In this document: piece after piece, positions 8,325 through 17,357 of the stretch
Layout of the letters: each line of letters begins with the position of its first letter
Numbering within the stretch: position 1 is the first letter of the stretch
From: Furfurilactobacillus rossiae DSM 15814
GTDB lineage: Bacteria > Bacillota > Bacilli > Lactobacillales > Lactobacillaceae
DNA length: 47,975 bases
Reading direction: 5' to 3'
Assembly: GCF_000428925.1 (NCBI RefSeq)
Contig: NZ_AUAW01000020.1
Location: forward strand, 1 to 47,975
Program-made: the position numbers and the translations under genes
Notes under the pieces: model-generated
Databases searched by the model: none
What the model was told of the DNA's origin: nothing
The model's input: only the letters and a program-made list of their open reading frames with translations

Positions 8325-8498
8325 CTACTTATTTTCGTTTTGTTTGTCATGCCAATAGTTGTACAGATTATACAGACCAATCAGCAATAACACGAACCCA
8401 AACGCACCACTGGCTAATTGCTTATCCCAGATGCCAAAGGCTAACAGGAAGATACCACCAGCCAAAAAGGACAATGCGTCACGTAATGTTTTACTCAT
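8325..8498 (-). CDS. Small membrane protein (57 aa)
   Basis: An ATG at 8498 preceded by CGAGG opens a 57-codon frame ending in TAG at 8325-8327. The protein starts MSKTLRDALSFLAGG and has two short hydrophobic helices separated by a DKQLASG turn, ending in a charged NYWHDKQNENK tail. It fits neatly between the methyltransferase stop (8518) and the terminator at 8271-8321, so it is probably the last gene of the hydrolase-XRE-methyltransferase operon. Function unknown. Confidence 0.6.
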   Translation of the reverse strand: MSKTLRDALSFLAGGIFLLAFGIWDKQLASGAFGFVLLLIGLYNLYNYWHDKQNENK

Positions 8499-8517
8499 AA
8501 ATACCTCGTTTAATGGC

Positions 8518-9411
8518 TTATTTGACGATGTATACCCGATCGTGAATGAGGTCGAATCGGCTAAAATTGCGATTCAAAGGTTCACTTTCCGTCAGATCAG
8601 CGTTTTGCCAAAATGTCTTAGAGTCGGTGGCACCATTTTGTTCGCCAATGACAATGAATTCAGGTTGTTTTTTCAGCTGACGAATTTTCTGAAGGACTTG
8701 CCAGTCGATATCTTGTCCATCTGGCGACCAAGACATGACAATGGCACCGACTTGATCACCGTACTTTTCGATGGCACTGAGCGCATCGAGTTGTTCAATC
8801 TCGGTCACGGGGTGCTTACCGGTTTCGTTTTCTTTGGTCCAGTCCTTGGAGTCGGTAGTGAAAATCTGTTGTGAAGGTTGCTTGTCTCGCAGTCCCTTTG
8901 AAATATAGCCGTTACCGGCCATGAGTTCGAGCGTTGGGCGACCGTTCAGATGTTGACTCAGGTCGTTAACAAACGGCGCGGAGATGTAAGCCCACATGCC
9001 ATACGTATCTTCGAGGTAGTCGCGGAAGTTCCGAAGGGCAGCGTCCAAACGTGGCAGGGCGTTGGAAAATGCATTCCACACCTTGTCGCCACGTTTGTCA
9101 CCAATCGGATATTGCTTCAGGACATGCTGATAAACGGTGTCCTGGAAATTGTCTGGCAACAATAGTTCTGGAAGCGGCTGCGGTAACAGTCCGCGCGACA
9201 ACAACCGGTCAGCTTCCAACACCTGATTAATCAGAAAGACAGCTTCACCCAAACCGTTAAATTGGTCCCGAAATTGGTTCATTTCGACAATATAATCGTT
9301 GTGCGCACCAGCGTCGGGTCGTAAGCCATTTGCATCCGTTGAAGGAGCTGCTTTACGTTTGGGTTGCTGTTGAACCTGGCGCTTAAGTTTGCGAAGTTGT
9401 TTTGGATTCAT
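8518..9411 (-). CDS. SAM-dependent methyltransferase-like protein
   Basis: 297 aa. A strongly basic N-terminal tail (KQLRKLKRQVQQQPKRKAA) precedes a helical domain. A Rossmann-like methyltransferase core then begins with motif I, TLELMAGNGYISKGL, at about residues 160-174, with an acidic residue (TTDSKD) at the end of the next strand and VMSWSPDG in the motif IV region. The target is unknown; the basic tail could favour nucleic acid binding. It follows the XRE regulator by 14 bp, in an operon that starts with a lysophospholipase-like gene. Confidence 0.65.
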   Translation of the reverse strand: MNPKQLRKLKRQVQQQPKRKAAPSTDANGLRPDAGAHNDYIVEMNQFRDQFNGLGEAVFLINQVLEADRLLSRGLLPQPLPELLLPDNFQDTVYQHVLKQYPIGDKRGDKVWNAFSNALPRLDAALRNFRDYLEDTYGMWAYISAPFVNDLSQHLNGRPTLELMAGNGYISKGLRDKQPSQQIFTTDSKDWTKENETGKHPVTEIEQLDALSAIEKYGDQVGAIVMSWSPDGQDIDWQVLQKIRQLKKQPEFIVIGEQNGATDSKTFWQNADLTESEPLNRNFSRFDLIHDRVYIVK

Positions 9412-9425
9412 ACGCGGTTGCCTTT

Positions 9426-9848
9426 CTATTCTTTTTCGTCGTCATAACCAAGATCAAGTTCTTCTTGGTGATCAATTGGGACATCTGGACGGCGTGTTTG
9501 CCGACCGTGAAGATAGCCTTCAATCAATTGGTACACTTCATAACGGTCTTGGCTGCTAAGTGTTTCACCGTTAAACGTCAGCCGTTTCCCGGAGAGAAAT
9601 AAGCGGCCTAAATCATATTCATCCAGTTCCGTTTTTCCAGTCAGGTAATCCAGCGAGACGTCAAAGAATTCGGAAAGTTTGCGCACTTCAATGTAGGAAG
9701 GGGTCCGAATGCCACGCTCCCAATTACCAATTTGTGAAGCAGTGTTCGGCTTTTCGTTTGGTGAGAGGTTCTGACTCAGTGCGTCCGCCAACTGGTCCAG
9801 TGTGATGTGACGACCACGGCGGATAGCACGTAAACGTTCAGGGAACAT
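9426..9848 (-). CDS. XRE-family HTH regulator
   Basis: 140 aa. Residues 1-70 form a Cro/C1-type helix-turn-helix: LRAIRRGRHITLDQLADALS, then an unusually long loop (QNLSPNEKPNT), then ASQIGNWERGIRTPSYIEVRKLSEFFDVSLDYLTG. The second half is an acidic tail without a recognised domain. ATG 9848 lies 4 bp after the stop of the upstream hydrolase, whose last codons carry the AAAGGAAG ribosome binding site, so the two are translationally linked. It probably regulates its own operon. Confidence 0.8.
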   Translation of the reverse strand: MFPERLRAIRRGRHITLDQLADALSQNLSPNEKPNTASQIGNWERGIRTPSYIEVRKLSEFFDVSLDYLTGKTELDEYDLGRLFLSGKRLTFNGETLSSQDRYEVYQLIEGYLHGRQTRRPDVPIDHQEELDLGYDDEKE

Positions 9849-9852
9849 ATTC

Positions 9853-10788
9853 TCACTTCCTTTCTACAGAGATTGTATGATCTTCGATCCACTTTAATAG
9901 TACCGCATAGACCCGCTCATGGTCGCGTTCGTTGAGAATTTCGTGACGCATGTGCGGCCATAATTTGAGTGTCACGTCGGTAAAACCAGCTCGTTTTAGC
10001 GAACGGACATGTCGGCGTGGTCCCAAACTGAAGCCACCAACGGGATCTTCTTTACCACTGGTGAATAGAATTGGTAGTTGTTTGGGGATGCCCTGATGCC
10101 ATTGCCGTTTGGTTGACAAAGTTGTCATTCGAAACAGCACGGAGAAGCCGTTATTGGTGAAGGTGAAACCGGACAATGGATCATTGTTGTAACGATGAAC
10201 GTTGACAGGATTTTCCGACAGCCACTGAAAGGGTGAATTCTCAGGAAACCGTTTGGCATAAGCACCGAAGGCCAGTCTGTCCAACGTGTGATTAGGTTGG
10301 CGGGGCGCAAAGTTGTTGAGAACGGCCACTATGGGCCTGATGACGGCTAGAATCGGATGGGAAACGGCCGAGCCAATCACAACGGCTGCGTCTACCCAAC
10401 TTCCATACTGAGTTAAGAATAATTGGACCATCATGGCACCCATGGAATGACCGATGATGACATGCGGGAGACCAGGATAGTCGTGGCGCAGCCGTTTAGT
10501 CAGGGTAAACTCATCATTAATGAGATGTTCAATCGGCTGTTGTTTGCCAAAATATCCGAGTGGTGAATGGCCGACCGAATGACCATGACCCAGATGGTTA
10601 TCGCCAGCCACGACCCAACCGTGAGCATTGAGAAATTCCGCAAACGGTTGGTAGCGGTCGATGTGCTCTGCCATACCGTGCACGATCTGAATGGTGCCGA
10701 CGGGCTGCCGATCATCTGGCGTCCAGATGCGGGCTTCCAGTTCGTGCCGGCGGTCTGTGGATGGAAACGAAAACGCAGTGACTGACAT
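9853..10788 (-). CDS. Alpha/beta hydrolase, lysophospholipase/monoacylglycerol lipase type
   Basis: 311 aa serine hydrolase (Hydrolase_4/PldB-like). It shows the HGMAEH oxyanion segment, the nucleophile elbow GHSMGA with S115, the acid in GKEDPVGG and the late histidine in MRHEIL. No signal peptide is visible, so it is cytoplasmic. The likely role is release of fatty acids from lysophospholipids or monoglycerides; specificity is inferred from the family only. It is first in an operon with an XRE regulator and a methyltransferase. AAGGAGG lies upstream of ATG 10788, and repeat B1 sits immediately behind that site. Confidence 0.85.
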   Translation of the reverse strand: MSVTAFSFPSTDRRHELEARIWTPDDRQPVGTIQIVHGMAEHIDRYQPFAEFLNAHGWVVAGDNHLGHGHSVGHSPLGYFGKQQPIEHLINDEFTLTKRLRHDYPGLPHVIIGHSMGAMMVQLFLTQYGSWVDAAVVIGSAVSHPILAVIRPIVAVLNNFAPRQPNHTLDRLAFGAYAKRFPENSPFQWLSENPVNVHRYNNDPLSGFTFTNNGFSVLFRMTTLSTKRQWHQGIPKQLPILFTSGKEDPVGGFSLGPRRHVRSLKRAGFTDVTLKLWPHMRHEILNERDHERVYAVLLKWIEDHTISVERK

Positions 10789-10829
10789 GATAACCTCCTT
10801 GAGTCATGTGGATTTTGAATTGAAATTCC

Positions 10830-11018
10830 GCTTACGGTTGTCAACAATGACACGCTCGCCGTGGGACCGGTTCAAGCCCGCAAGTTCACGGTCTTTCACC
10901 TCGCCGTCAAGCCTCGTGAGAATCCGAGTCTTGGCGACCGTCCGTAACCTAAATTCGGACAAACCACCGAATTAACGTTACCTTCACGGCTCGGAGTCAC
11001 TGTTGACGCCTTCCAGCT
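10830..11018 (+). repeat. Structured repeat family B, copy B1
   Basis: About 190 bp of noncoding repeat. The outer stem gtcaacaatgac pairs with gtcactgttgac, then gccgtg with cacggc. A large middle arm (aagcccgcaag…cgagtctt) follows, and an inner hairpin gtaac…aattcgg/ccgaatt…gttac. It lies 88 bp upstream of A2 in the same orientation. On the minus strand it sits between pepF and the hydrolase gene, its edge only about 40 bp from the hydrolase ribosome binding site. Confidence 0.75.
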
Positions 11019-11105
11019 AAGATTGCAACTACAACCTTGATTTGATTAAATCGAATTCGCAATGGTTGTTAATGGTCTGTCGACGATCTGGTTAACTGTT
11101 ATTTA

Positions 11106-11280
11106 AGTGGAGATGGGCGGAGACAGAGTTCCGTGTAAACAGTACTAAATGGCGAAATTTTGGCCATTTAGTACTGTGGGACGAGTTCTGAGACGGCTTG
11201 TGGCTCAGAATCGAGGTCGAAAACCCAGCGGGGTTGAGACCGGTCCACATGGAACGGCGTCTCAGCACATCGTAACGGCA
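11106..11280 (+). repeat. Structured repeat family A, copy A2
   Basis: Same plan as the other A copies: a gatgggcggagac outer arm against gtctcagcacatc (two mismatches), gttccgtg/catggaac, the long arm acagtactaaatggc/gccatttagtactgt (perfect), and tctgagac…ggctcaga. Its right end is 17 bp from the pepF stop codon, so a pepF transcript would carry its complement as 3' UTR. Confidence 0.75.
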
Positions 11281-11297
11281 TATAAAACTGTTTGAAT

Positions 11298-13109
11298 TTA
11301 GTGAACCAAATCATCGGAGAGTTTGAGGAACTCGTCAATGTCTTTCTTAACCAGATCCGCTCCCGACTGCCAGAAGTCCGGCTTGGTAAGATCAACACCG
11401 AGGTGCTTCTTAGCGAGGTCTTCCGTCGACATGTTGGCCGTGTCACGTAAGAGGGCGATGTACTGGTCCTCAAAGTTTCCACCGCTTGCCTGAGCCTTCG
11501 CGTAAATACCAAGACTGAAGAGGTAACCGAACGTGTAAGGGAAGTTGTAGAATGGGACTTCATCGATGTAGAAATGCAACTTGCTGGCCCAGAAGTGTGG
11601 GTGGTAAGTGCCAAGATGGTTGGAGAAGGCCCACTTTTGAGCGGCTAACATCAAAGCATCCATCCGTTCAGGGGTCACTTGTCCGTTTAACCGTTCCTTA
11701 TAGAAGTTTGTTTCAAACAGGTAGCGGGCGCGGATGTTCATGAACATAGCGACAGGATTATTCATTTTGGTGTCTAACAGGTTGATCTTTTCACCAACAC
11801 TGGTGGCAGATTTAACGTTAGCGTCGGCCACAACCAGTTCAGCGAACGTTGAAGCCGTTTCGGCAACGTTCATTGCGTAACTGCGGCGCATTTCTGGCAG
11901 GTCTTTGACGACACTGTAATGGAAAGCGTGGCCAATTTCGTGGGCGACCGATGAAGCATCGTCGGGTGTGCCGGTGTAGGTTAAGAAAATGCGTGATTCT
12001 TGGCGTTCAGGGATTTCTTCCATGTAACCACCAGGTTGCTTGCCAGGGCGGTCTTCGACTTCAATCCATTGGTTGTCAAACGCGGTTTGGGCAAGGTCCG
12101 CCATCTTAGGACTGAACTTACGGAAGTTAGCGACGATGAAGTCAGCCGCATGATCGTAGTCAATCGCTTTGCTTTCATAACCGTCGACCATGATTGGTGC
12201 GGTTTGATCCTGCCAGTCATATGTTTGTTTGCCTAATAGGGCTGCCTTACGATCCATGTAGGGGATGAACATGCCCTTGTTAGCTTCAACAACATTCCAC
12301 ATTGCCCTCAATGTTTGGCGGCTCATGCGGTTCAATTCCAATGGGTGTTTCAAGAAATCATCGGTACCGTGCAGCTTGTAGTTTTGCAAACGGAAGCCAG
12401 CTAAATGGTTCAAGGTGTCGCCGACAACGGCTTCTTGGCTGCCCCACGCCTTTTCATAAGCAGACATGATGTTCTTACGTGTGTTGTTGTCCGGCGCACC
12501 AGTCAGCTGATTTAGCGCTTGGCCTGCTGAAAGGGTCTGCGTTTTACCATTGTCATCGGTGTACGGTACGCTGATTTGTGAGGCGATGGTGTCGTAATGT
12601 GTGCTCCAACCAGTAAAACCATCGATTGCCAGTTTATTAATAATACTTTCGGATTTTTCGTCCAGTTGTTCAGCTGCTAACTTGCGGTCCTCGGTGAGGT
12701 TAAAGGCAATCTCCTTGAAGTCTGGCAGAGCAATCAGTGTCTTAAAGTCATCGTCATTAATCTCGGCCAATTTTTTACCAAACGAAATTTCCAGATCCTT
12801 AAACGTACTGAATGCTTCGCTGACTTGTGCCAATTTGGGACCAATCGCGGTATTGTTGAAATCCGCGGACTGGTGGGCGGTCCAGAACACGTTGAGTTCC
12901 ATTAAACCGTTGATATCTGTCTCCCGGTGCTTCAAATAATCGGACAGACCGTGGTATGCTGGTACATCCTTTGCAAGGTCAAGGGCGGCCAATTCAGTTG
13001 CCAGCGTGCCAAGATCTTGGTTTAATTCCTTTAAACGTGCGTTTGCCTGCGGTGAATCGTAGCCACCAGGGAAAATGTTTTCCAAATTCCAGTTCTGTTT
13101 GTACTTCAT
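11298..13109 (-). CDS. pepF: Oligoendopeptidase F, M3 family
   Basis: A cytoplasmic zinc metallopeptidase that trims oligopeptides, part of the peptide utilisation system of lactic acid bacteria. The catalytic motif HEIGH starts at H390, with the third zinc ligand in the downstream NVAETASTFAE helix. The start is ATG 13109 (MKYKQNWNLENIF), chosen for its GGAGGG site; a longer frame to 13208 lacks one. At 603 aa it matches the family. A -10 like TATAAT lies on the minus strand at 13143-13148, within TGG-TATAAT. It is divergent from a membrane-anchored hydrolase. Confidence 0.93.
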   Translation of the reverse strand: MKYKQNWNLENIFPGGYDSPQANARLKELNQDLGTLATELAALDLAKDVPAYHGLSDYLKHRETDINGLMELNVFWTAHQSADFNNTAIGPKLAQVSEAFSTFKDLEISFGKKLAEINDDDFKTLIALPDFKEIAFNLTEDRKLAAEQLDEKSESIINKLAIDGFTGWSTHYDTIASQISVPYTDDNGKTQTLSAGQALNQLTGAPDNNTRKNIMSAYEKAWGSQEAVVGDTLNHLAGFRLQNYKLHGTDDFLKHPLELNRMSRQTLRAMWNVVEANKGMFIPYMDRKAALLGKQTYDWQDQTAPIMVDGYESKAIDYDHAADFIVANFRKFSPKMADLAQTAFDNQWIEVEDRPGKQPGGYMEEIPERQESRIFLTYTGTPDDASSVAHEIGHAFHYSVVKDLPEMRRSYAMNVAETASTFAELVVADANVKSATSVGEKINLLDTKMNNPVAMFMNIRARYLFETNFYKERLNGQVTPERMDALMLAAQKWAFSNHLGTYHPHFWASKLHFYIDEVPFYNFPYTFGYLFSLGIYAKAQASGGNFEDQYIALLRDTANMSTEDLAKKHLGVDLTKPDFWQSGADLVKKDIDEFLKLSDDLVH

Positions 13110-13228
13110 GAAATCCCTCCGTTTACCAACAATGTTACCGCTATTATACCAGTCCTGGTGCACAAACGCCCGTTGTGTCAGGTGGGGAATCGTGTTAAAG
13201 TTAGACAATTAGAGCAGGGGGTTAACTA

Positions 13229-14209
13229 ATGACTAAACATCAGATGCGTCATAGCGGTCAGCCAGTTAAAAAACATCACCGAGCGTTGTGGATCACACTA
13301 ATCGTAGTCGTTTTATTGCTTGTTGGTGGGTTACTTGGCGCTGGCTCATACTTCTTTCAAGTCGCCGAAGTGCGCAGTCACAAGGCCTTTATCAATAATG
13401 CGCCCATGAAAAAGACGGAACCACTGTATCAAAAAGATCAGTGGTTCCGTCAACAGAAGAAACAGCGGTGGACCATCACTGGTCAACCAGGCAACCTTAA
13501 ATTAGTCGCTAACTACTTACCGGCGGCTCAGAAGACCAACAAAACGGTAGTTATTGCCCACGGATTCGGTGGCAACAAAGAAAAGATGTCCGCCTATGGT
13601 ACGATGTTTCACGACCTCGGCTTCAATGTCTTAATTCCTGATGATCGGGCCGCTGGACAATCACAGGGTAAATACATTGGCTACGGTTGGCTGGATCGAA
13701 AAGATTATTTGAAGTGGATTAATTTAGTTATTGAAAAGAACGGACAAGACAGCCAGATACTGATGGACGGTGTTTCTATGGGCGGTGCGACAACCATGAT
13801 GGTCAGTGGCGAACACGACGTGCCTAAGCAGGTAAAGGCCTATATCGAAGACTGTGGTTACACTTCCGTGAAGGATGAAATTAACTATCAGGCGAAGTCG
13901 ATGTACGGCATCCCGTCATGGCCGCTGGTGCCTATCGTGAGTGCAATCAGTCAGGTGCGCGCCGGATATAATTACTCGGAAGCCAGTTCAGTGAACGCCG
14001 TCAAACGCAATCAGCGACCGATGCTATTCATTCATGGTAGCAAAGATACATTTGTGCCAACGAGAATGGTCTACCAAAACTACAAGGCTGCCGCCGGTCC
14101 AAAGGAATTGTGGGTCGTTAAGGGTGCTAAACACGCAGCGTCGTTTAAACATGATCCGGCGGTTTATCAACAGCATGTAGAAGCATTTTTGAATCAATAT
14201 TTTAAGTGA
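13229..14209 (+). CDS. Membrane-anchored alpha/beta hydrolase
   Basis: 326 aa. A basic N-terminus (HHRALW) and one hydrophobic helix at about residues 20-43 place the catalytic domain outside the cell as a type II anchored protein or a cleaved product. The domain shows HGFGGNKEKM, the nucleophile elbow DGVSMGG with S183, the acid in HGSKDTFVPT and the histidine in GAKHAAS. This is the pattern of the YqkD/YtaP-like BAAT-type hydrolases widespread in lactobacilli. The substrate is unknown. Ribosome binding site GCAGGGGG precedes it and a terminator follows at 14286. Confidence 0.85.
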   Translation: MTKHQMRHSGQPVKKHHRALWITLIVVVLLLVGGLLGAGSYFFQVAEVRSHKAFINNAPMKKTEPLYQKDQWFRQQKKQRWTITGQPGNLKLVANYLPAAQKTNKTVVIAHGFGGNKEKMSAYGTMFHDLGFNVLIPDDRAAGQSQGKYIGYGWLDRKDYLKWINLVIEKNGQDSQILMDGVSMGGATTMMVSGEHDVPKQVKAYIEDCGYTSVKDEINYQAKSMYGIPSWPLVPIVSAISQVRAGYNYSEASSVNAVKRNQRPMLFIHGSKDTFVPTRMVYQNYKAAAGPKELWVVKGAKHAASFKHDPAVYQQHVEAFLNQYFK

Positions 14210-14285
14210 AGATGAATTGTTTTAGCTATTATTGAAATTCAAAGTAATATTTGAATTTTCGACGAATTGTCTATTTGGATAAAAA

Positions 14286-14327
14286 AGTAGGGACAACATC
14301 TTTTGAGGTTGTCCCTACTTTTTTTAT
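14286..14327 (+). terminator. Terminator after the anchored hydrolase
   Basis: agtagggacaacatc and gaggttgtccctact form a stem that ends in T7. It lies between convergent genes and can serve both. Confidence 0.85.
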
Positions 14328-14346
14328 CCAACGTTAAAGGCAGATA

Positions 14347-14550
14347 TTAGCATTCAACATGAGTAAATTCTCCAGATGCAAGACTATTTTTGAGTGCACT
14401 TTCGTCCATGATGGCTAGCAATGTTTTTCCATTGCGTTGAGCAGGAGTGCCATCATCGTTCATCTTGATGAAAGTTTTGGAAGGTGAACCAAGTGATTTT
14501 TGAAGTGCAGTAACCTGATTATTTTTGTTTGCGGCTATCTTTAAATACAT
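14347..14550 (-). CDS. Small hypothetical protein (67 aa)
   Basis: The start is ATG 14550 (MYLKIAANKN…), preceded by GAAAGGA; a longer frame running into the ecfT gene is unlikely. The protein is soluble, with a pattern that looks like two β-strands, a KMNDDGTPAQRNG turn and a short helix, ending in THVEC. The family is not recognised. It lies 53 bp after the EcfT stop and could be co-transcribed with the thiamine transporter genes. Confidence 0.55.
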   Translation of the reverse strand: MYLKIAANKNNQVTALQKSLGSPSKTFIKMNDDGTPAQRNGKTLLAIMDESALKNSLASGEFTHVEC

Positions 14551-14603
14551 AATGTTTTCCTTTCTAATGCAAAGAAGTGAAAGGTTATTCTTAATTTCGT
14601 TAT

Positions 14604-15260
14604 TTACTGTAATCCGGAAAGTAAAAGAAGTTGTAAGCCAACTAAACTGACTACAGATAATAAGTAGTTCCACCACGGAATCCTAATAACCGTCCGGTGA
14701 GTCCGTGGCGCATTCTCGGTGAAACCGTGTGAAGTCATCGCTTCAGCGAGATTTTCCGACCAGTTAAGGGCGGCGACAATCGCTTTAAACAGCAATTGTG
14801 GTGACCAAAAATGCAGGTTGATACCGCGCATTTGAGCGCTAGCCCGAATGATCTTAACCTCGCTACGAATTTTAGGCACGAAGTTAAAGGCACCTAACAT
14901 TCCGTACACAAACGTACTGGGAATATGGGCATTTTGTTCGAGAGAAGCCAGGGTTTTCTCGGTTGTTGTTGAGAACGTAAACAAGCCGCCGAGAAATGCG
15001 TAGGCATAAATCCGCGTAGCCATAACCCACGCAAAGTGCACGCTTTGTGCAGTCGAAAAGTAGCGGATAGAAAACCAGATACCGACGGCGGGGATAAGCG
15101 GCACGAGCAGTAATCGCACGTACGATAAGATCGGTGCACGATGCCATAACATGATTAAAACGGAGATGGCGATAATAATAACGTTTGCCCAGATCACAGA
15201 CGTAAACGAGATTTCAACACCTACGAATAGGACTAAAATCAATAAAATTGTTGGATTCAT
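14604..15260 (-). CDS. ykoC: ECF transporter transmembrane subunit EcfT (YkoC type)
   Basis: 218 aa, with about five membrane helices and the cytoplasmic coupling helices between the fourth and fifth. The first coupling motif is SAQMRG; the second reads AMTSHGF, where most family members have an Arg in place of His. EcfT connects the S-component to the two ATPase domains. Its ATG overlaps the end of the ATPase gene by 4 bp (ATGA). With YkoD-like and YkoE-like genes and a TPP riboswitch upstream, it forms a dedicated thiamine-precursor importer. Confidence 0.88.
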   Translation of the reverse strand: MNPTILLILVLFVGVEISFTSVIWANVIIIAISVLIMLWHRAPILSYVRLLLVPLIPAVGIWFSIRYFSTAQSVHFAWVMATRIYAYAFLGGLFTFSTTTEKTLASLEQNAHIPSTFVYGMLGAFNFVPKIRSEVKIIRASAQMRGINLHFWSPQLLFKAIVAALNWSENLAEAMTSHGFTENAPRTHRTVIRIPWWNYLLSVVSLVGLQLLLLSGLQ

Positions 15261-16678
15261 AGGCTGGCCTCATAACTCAATTGATGATGACTTAGATGCA
15301 AGTGGTAATCCGCATATTGACTGACGTCGGTCAGTTGGTGCGTAATCATTAATACGGTATGATGCTCTTCTAAAACGGCATGACGCAGTAACTTAAGCAC
15401 CGTGTGAGCTGAAACGAGGTCGAGTCCGGTCAACGGCTCATCTAGCAACAATGTCGGCACATCCATAATCAGCATTAACAGCACTTGCAGTTTCTTTTTT
15501 TGACCTTCACTTAGCGAGTACACGACTTGATCATCGCGACCAGCCAAATCTAGTGAAGCCAATGTCGCGTCAATACGACTTTGTGTCCAAGCTGTGGTTT
15601 GCTGATATTTAAGGCTGAGCGCAATTTCTTCCGCTACAGTAATGGTTAGAAACTGACTTGCGGCTTGTTGAAAGACGAGGGCAACGTATTGTGCGTATTT
15701 TCGAGCGCGCAATTTGCTGATTTCCTGTCCTTGCCATTGGAGAGAACCGGTGTAAGTTTGCAATTTTACCAGTGCATCAAACAGTGTTGACTTGCCCGTG
15801 CCGTTTGCGCCAGTGAGCACAACGAATTTGCCTTGGGGGATGTTCAGGCTGGCATCGTTAATGAGTGGTGCTTGGTGGCCCACTGTGAAGCCATCTAGTG
15901 TGAACTCAGGCGATAGTTCAGCGGCTGGTAGGGCAATGGGCGCAGGCTGATGTTGGCGTTGTTCAAAAGCGGCGAATCTTGTCTGTGCCTCACCGGAGTC
16001 AGCTTGATGGACTTGGTGACGTTCACCGTCAAAAATATACAGTTGATCAATGAGTGGTTCATAATCGGATAAATCGTGATCTGCGACAATGATTGTTTTG
16101 TGGTATTTTTTCACTAATGTGGTCAGTTGCGTTAACAGAAATAAACGGGCATCTGGGTCAATGTTAGCAAACGGCTCATCTAGTAAGATGACCTCAGCGT
16201 TCAGCGCAACAATCACAGCTAGGGAGACCTTTTGTTGCTCTCCACCGGATAATGAGGTGAACTTTCGGTCAGCGAAATCCGTGACGCCAGCAAAATCCAG
16301 TGCGTCATTAACCTGAGCGTCCATTTTATCAGCGGGAACTTGCAAATTCTCGAGTGTAAAAATTAACTCATTGCGTGGCGTTTCCATCGCAAATTGTTGA
16401 CTGGGATTTTGAAACATCATCGCTACGAGTTGAGCACGTTTGGAAGCTGGCAAATCTACTACCGGCTGATCATTAACCGTGATAGTTCCGGTCGCTTCGC
16501 CCATAAATGCGGGATATAATCCGGCAATCAGTTTGAGCAGCGTGGATTTCCCAGTGCCAGACGGCCCCGTCAACAGGTTAAAGGTACCGCCATCAAACGC
16601 TAAGTTTTGGTGCTCGATGACAGGCGGTAATGTGGGTTCATAGTGAAATGTAACATCGTTCAAATTAATCTTTGACAT
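15257..16678 (-). CDS. ykoD: ECF transporter tandem ATPase (YkoD type)
   Basis: 473 aa with two ABC ATPase domains in one chain. Domain 1 has Walker A GPSGTGKST (38-46), signature LSGGEQQK and Walker B VILLDEPFANID. Domain 2 has Walker A GANGTGKST, Walker B LLLDEPLTGLD and an altered signature SLSEGQKKK. It powers uptake of the vitamin bound by the YkoE subunit. The fused form, in place of separate EcfA1/EcfA2, is characteristic of the dedicated YkoEDC system. The gene lies 38 bp downstream of ykoE. Confidence 0.9.
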   Translation of the reverse strand: MSKINLNDVTFHYEPTLPPVIEHQNLAFDGGTFNLLTGPSGTGKSTLLKLIAGLYPAFMGEATGTITVNDQPVVDLPASKRAQLVAMMFQNPSQQFAMETPRNELIFTLENLQVPADKMDAQVNDALDFAGVTDFADRKFTSLSGGEQQKVSLAVIVALNAEVILLDEPFANIDPDARLFLLTQLTTLVKKYHKTIIVADHDLSDYEPLIDQLYIFDGERHQVHQADSGEAQTRFAAFEQRQHQPAPIALPAAELSPEFTLDGFTVGHQAPLINDASLNIPQGKFVVLTGANGTGKSTLFDALVKLQTYTGSLQWQGQEISKLRARKYAQYVALVFQQAASQFLTITVAEEIALSLKYQQTTAWTQSRIDATLASLDLAGRDDQVVYSLSEGQKKKLQVLLMLIMDVPTLLLDEPLTGLDLVSAHTVLKLLRHAVLEEHHTVLMITHQLTDVSQYADYHLHLSHHQLSYEASL

Positions 16679-16716
16679 GCAGACAAGCTCTTTTTCTTAA
16701 GAATTAGCGGTGCTTA

Positions 16717-17301
16717 TTAAGCGTGACGACGGTCCAATAAATGTGACCGGTCAAGCAACTTTGTGACTGCAGAAACCAGCAGGGCGCCGAAGACCCACAT
16801 GGAAATGAAGCGGGTGATGAACAAGGCGACAATCATCCACGGGTGATAAGCGGCGTAACCGGAACGGACCAAGTCCCAAGCAAACGTCACGATCGCGGTC
16901 GTCAGGACAGATAGCGATAAACTCGCCATGTCATAACGGCGGTACAGGGTGAACGTAAATCCAAGTTCCGACCCGAAACCTTGAACAAAACCAGAAATCA
17001 GTGTACTTGGGCCCCATTGACCCCCGATAATGGCTTCAACGGCTGAGGCGAGAAGCTCGCCAATCGTTGCTGCACCAACCTTTTGCAACATGAATGCTGC
17101 CAGCGGACCGGCCATCGTCCACAGGCCCAACAGAATGTCGTTTGCAAACGGCGCCATACCAAGTGGCGTTAGGGCTAGTGTCAGTCCGTTGTACAGAAAG
17201 CCTGTGACAAAGAAAATAATCCCCATAAAAATGGATGTAATGGTGATCAAAATGACATCGCGTAAATGCCACCGGTTAGAATGTGCTGCTTTTTGTTGCA
17301 T
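16717..17301 (-). CDS. ykoE: Thiamine/HMP ECF substrate-binding subunit YkoE
   Basis: The start is ATG 17301 (MQQKAAHSNRW…), with CGGAGGG 7 nt upstream, giving 194 aa; an upstream start at 17340 lies in the riboswitch expression platform. The protein is almost entirely membrane helices, with GFLYNGL, LLASAVEAIIGGQWG and GFGSELGFTFTLYRRYD segments typical of the YkoE family. It binds thiamine or its hydroxymethylpyrimidine precursor. The TPP riboswitch directly upstream supports this substrate. Confidence 0.9.
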   Translation of the reverse strand: MQQKAAHSNRWHLRDVILITITSIFMGIIFFVTGFLYNGLTLALTPLGMAPFANDILLGLWTMAGPLAAFMLQKVGAATIGELLASAVEAIIGGQWGPSTLISGFVQGFGSELGFTFTLYRRYDMASLSLSVLTTAIVTFAWDLVRSGYAAYHPWMIVALFITRFISMWVFGALLVSAVTKLLDRSHLLDRRHA

Positions 17302-17357
17302 TGTCTTTCCCTCCGTGTTGAGGATGCTGCTTGCCCGCAAAATAACCCGATGATTGC

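Noticed and set aside
13110-13208. N-terminal extension of pepF to 13208
   Set aside because: The extension lacks a ribosome binding site and crosses the likely -10; GGAGGG fits ATG 13109.
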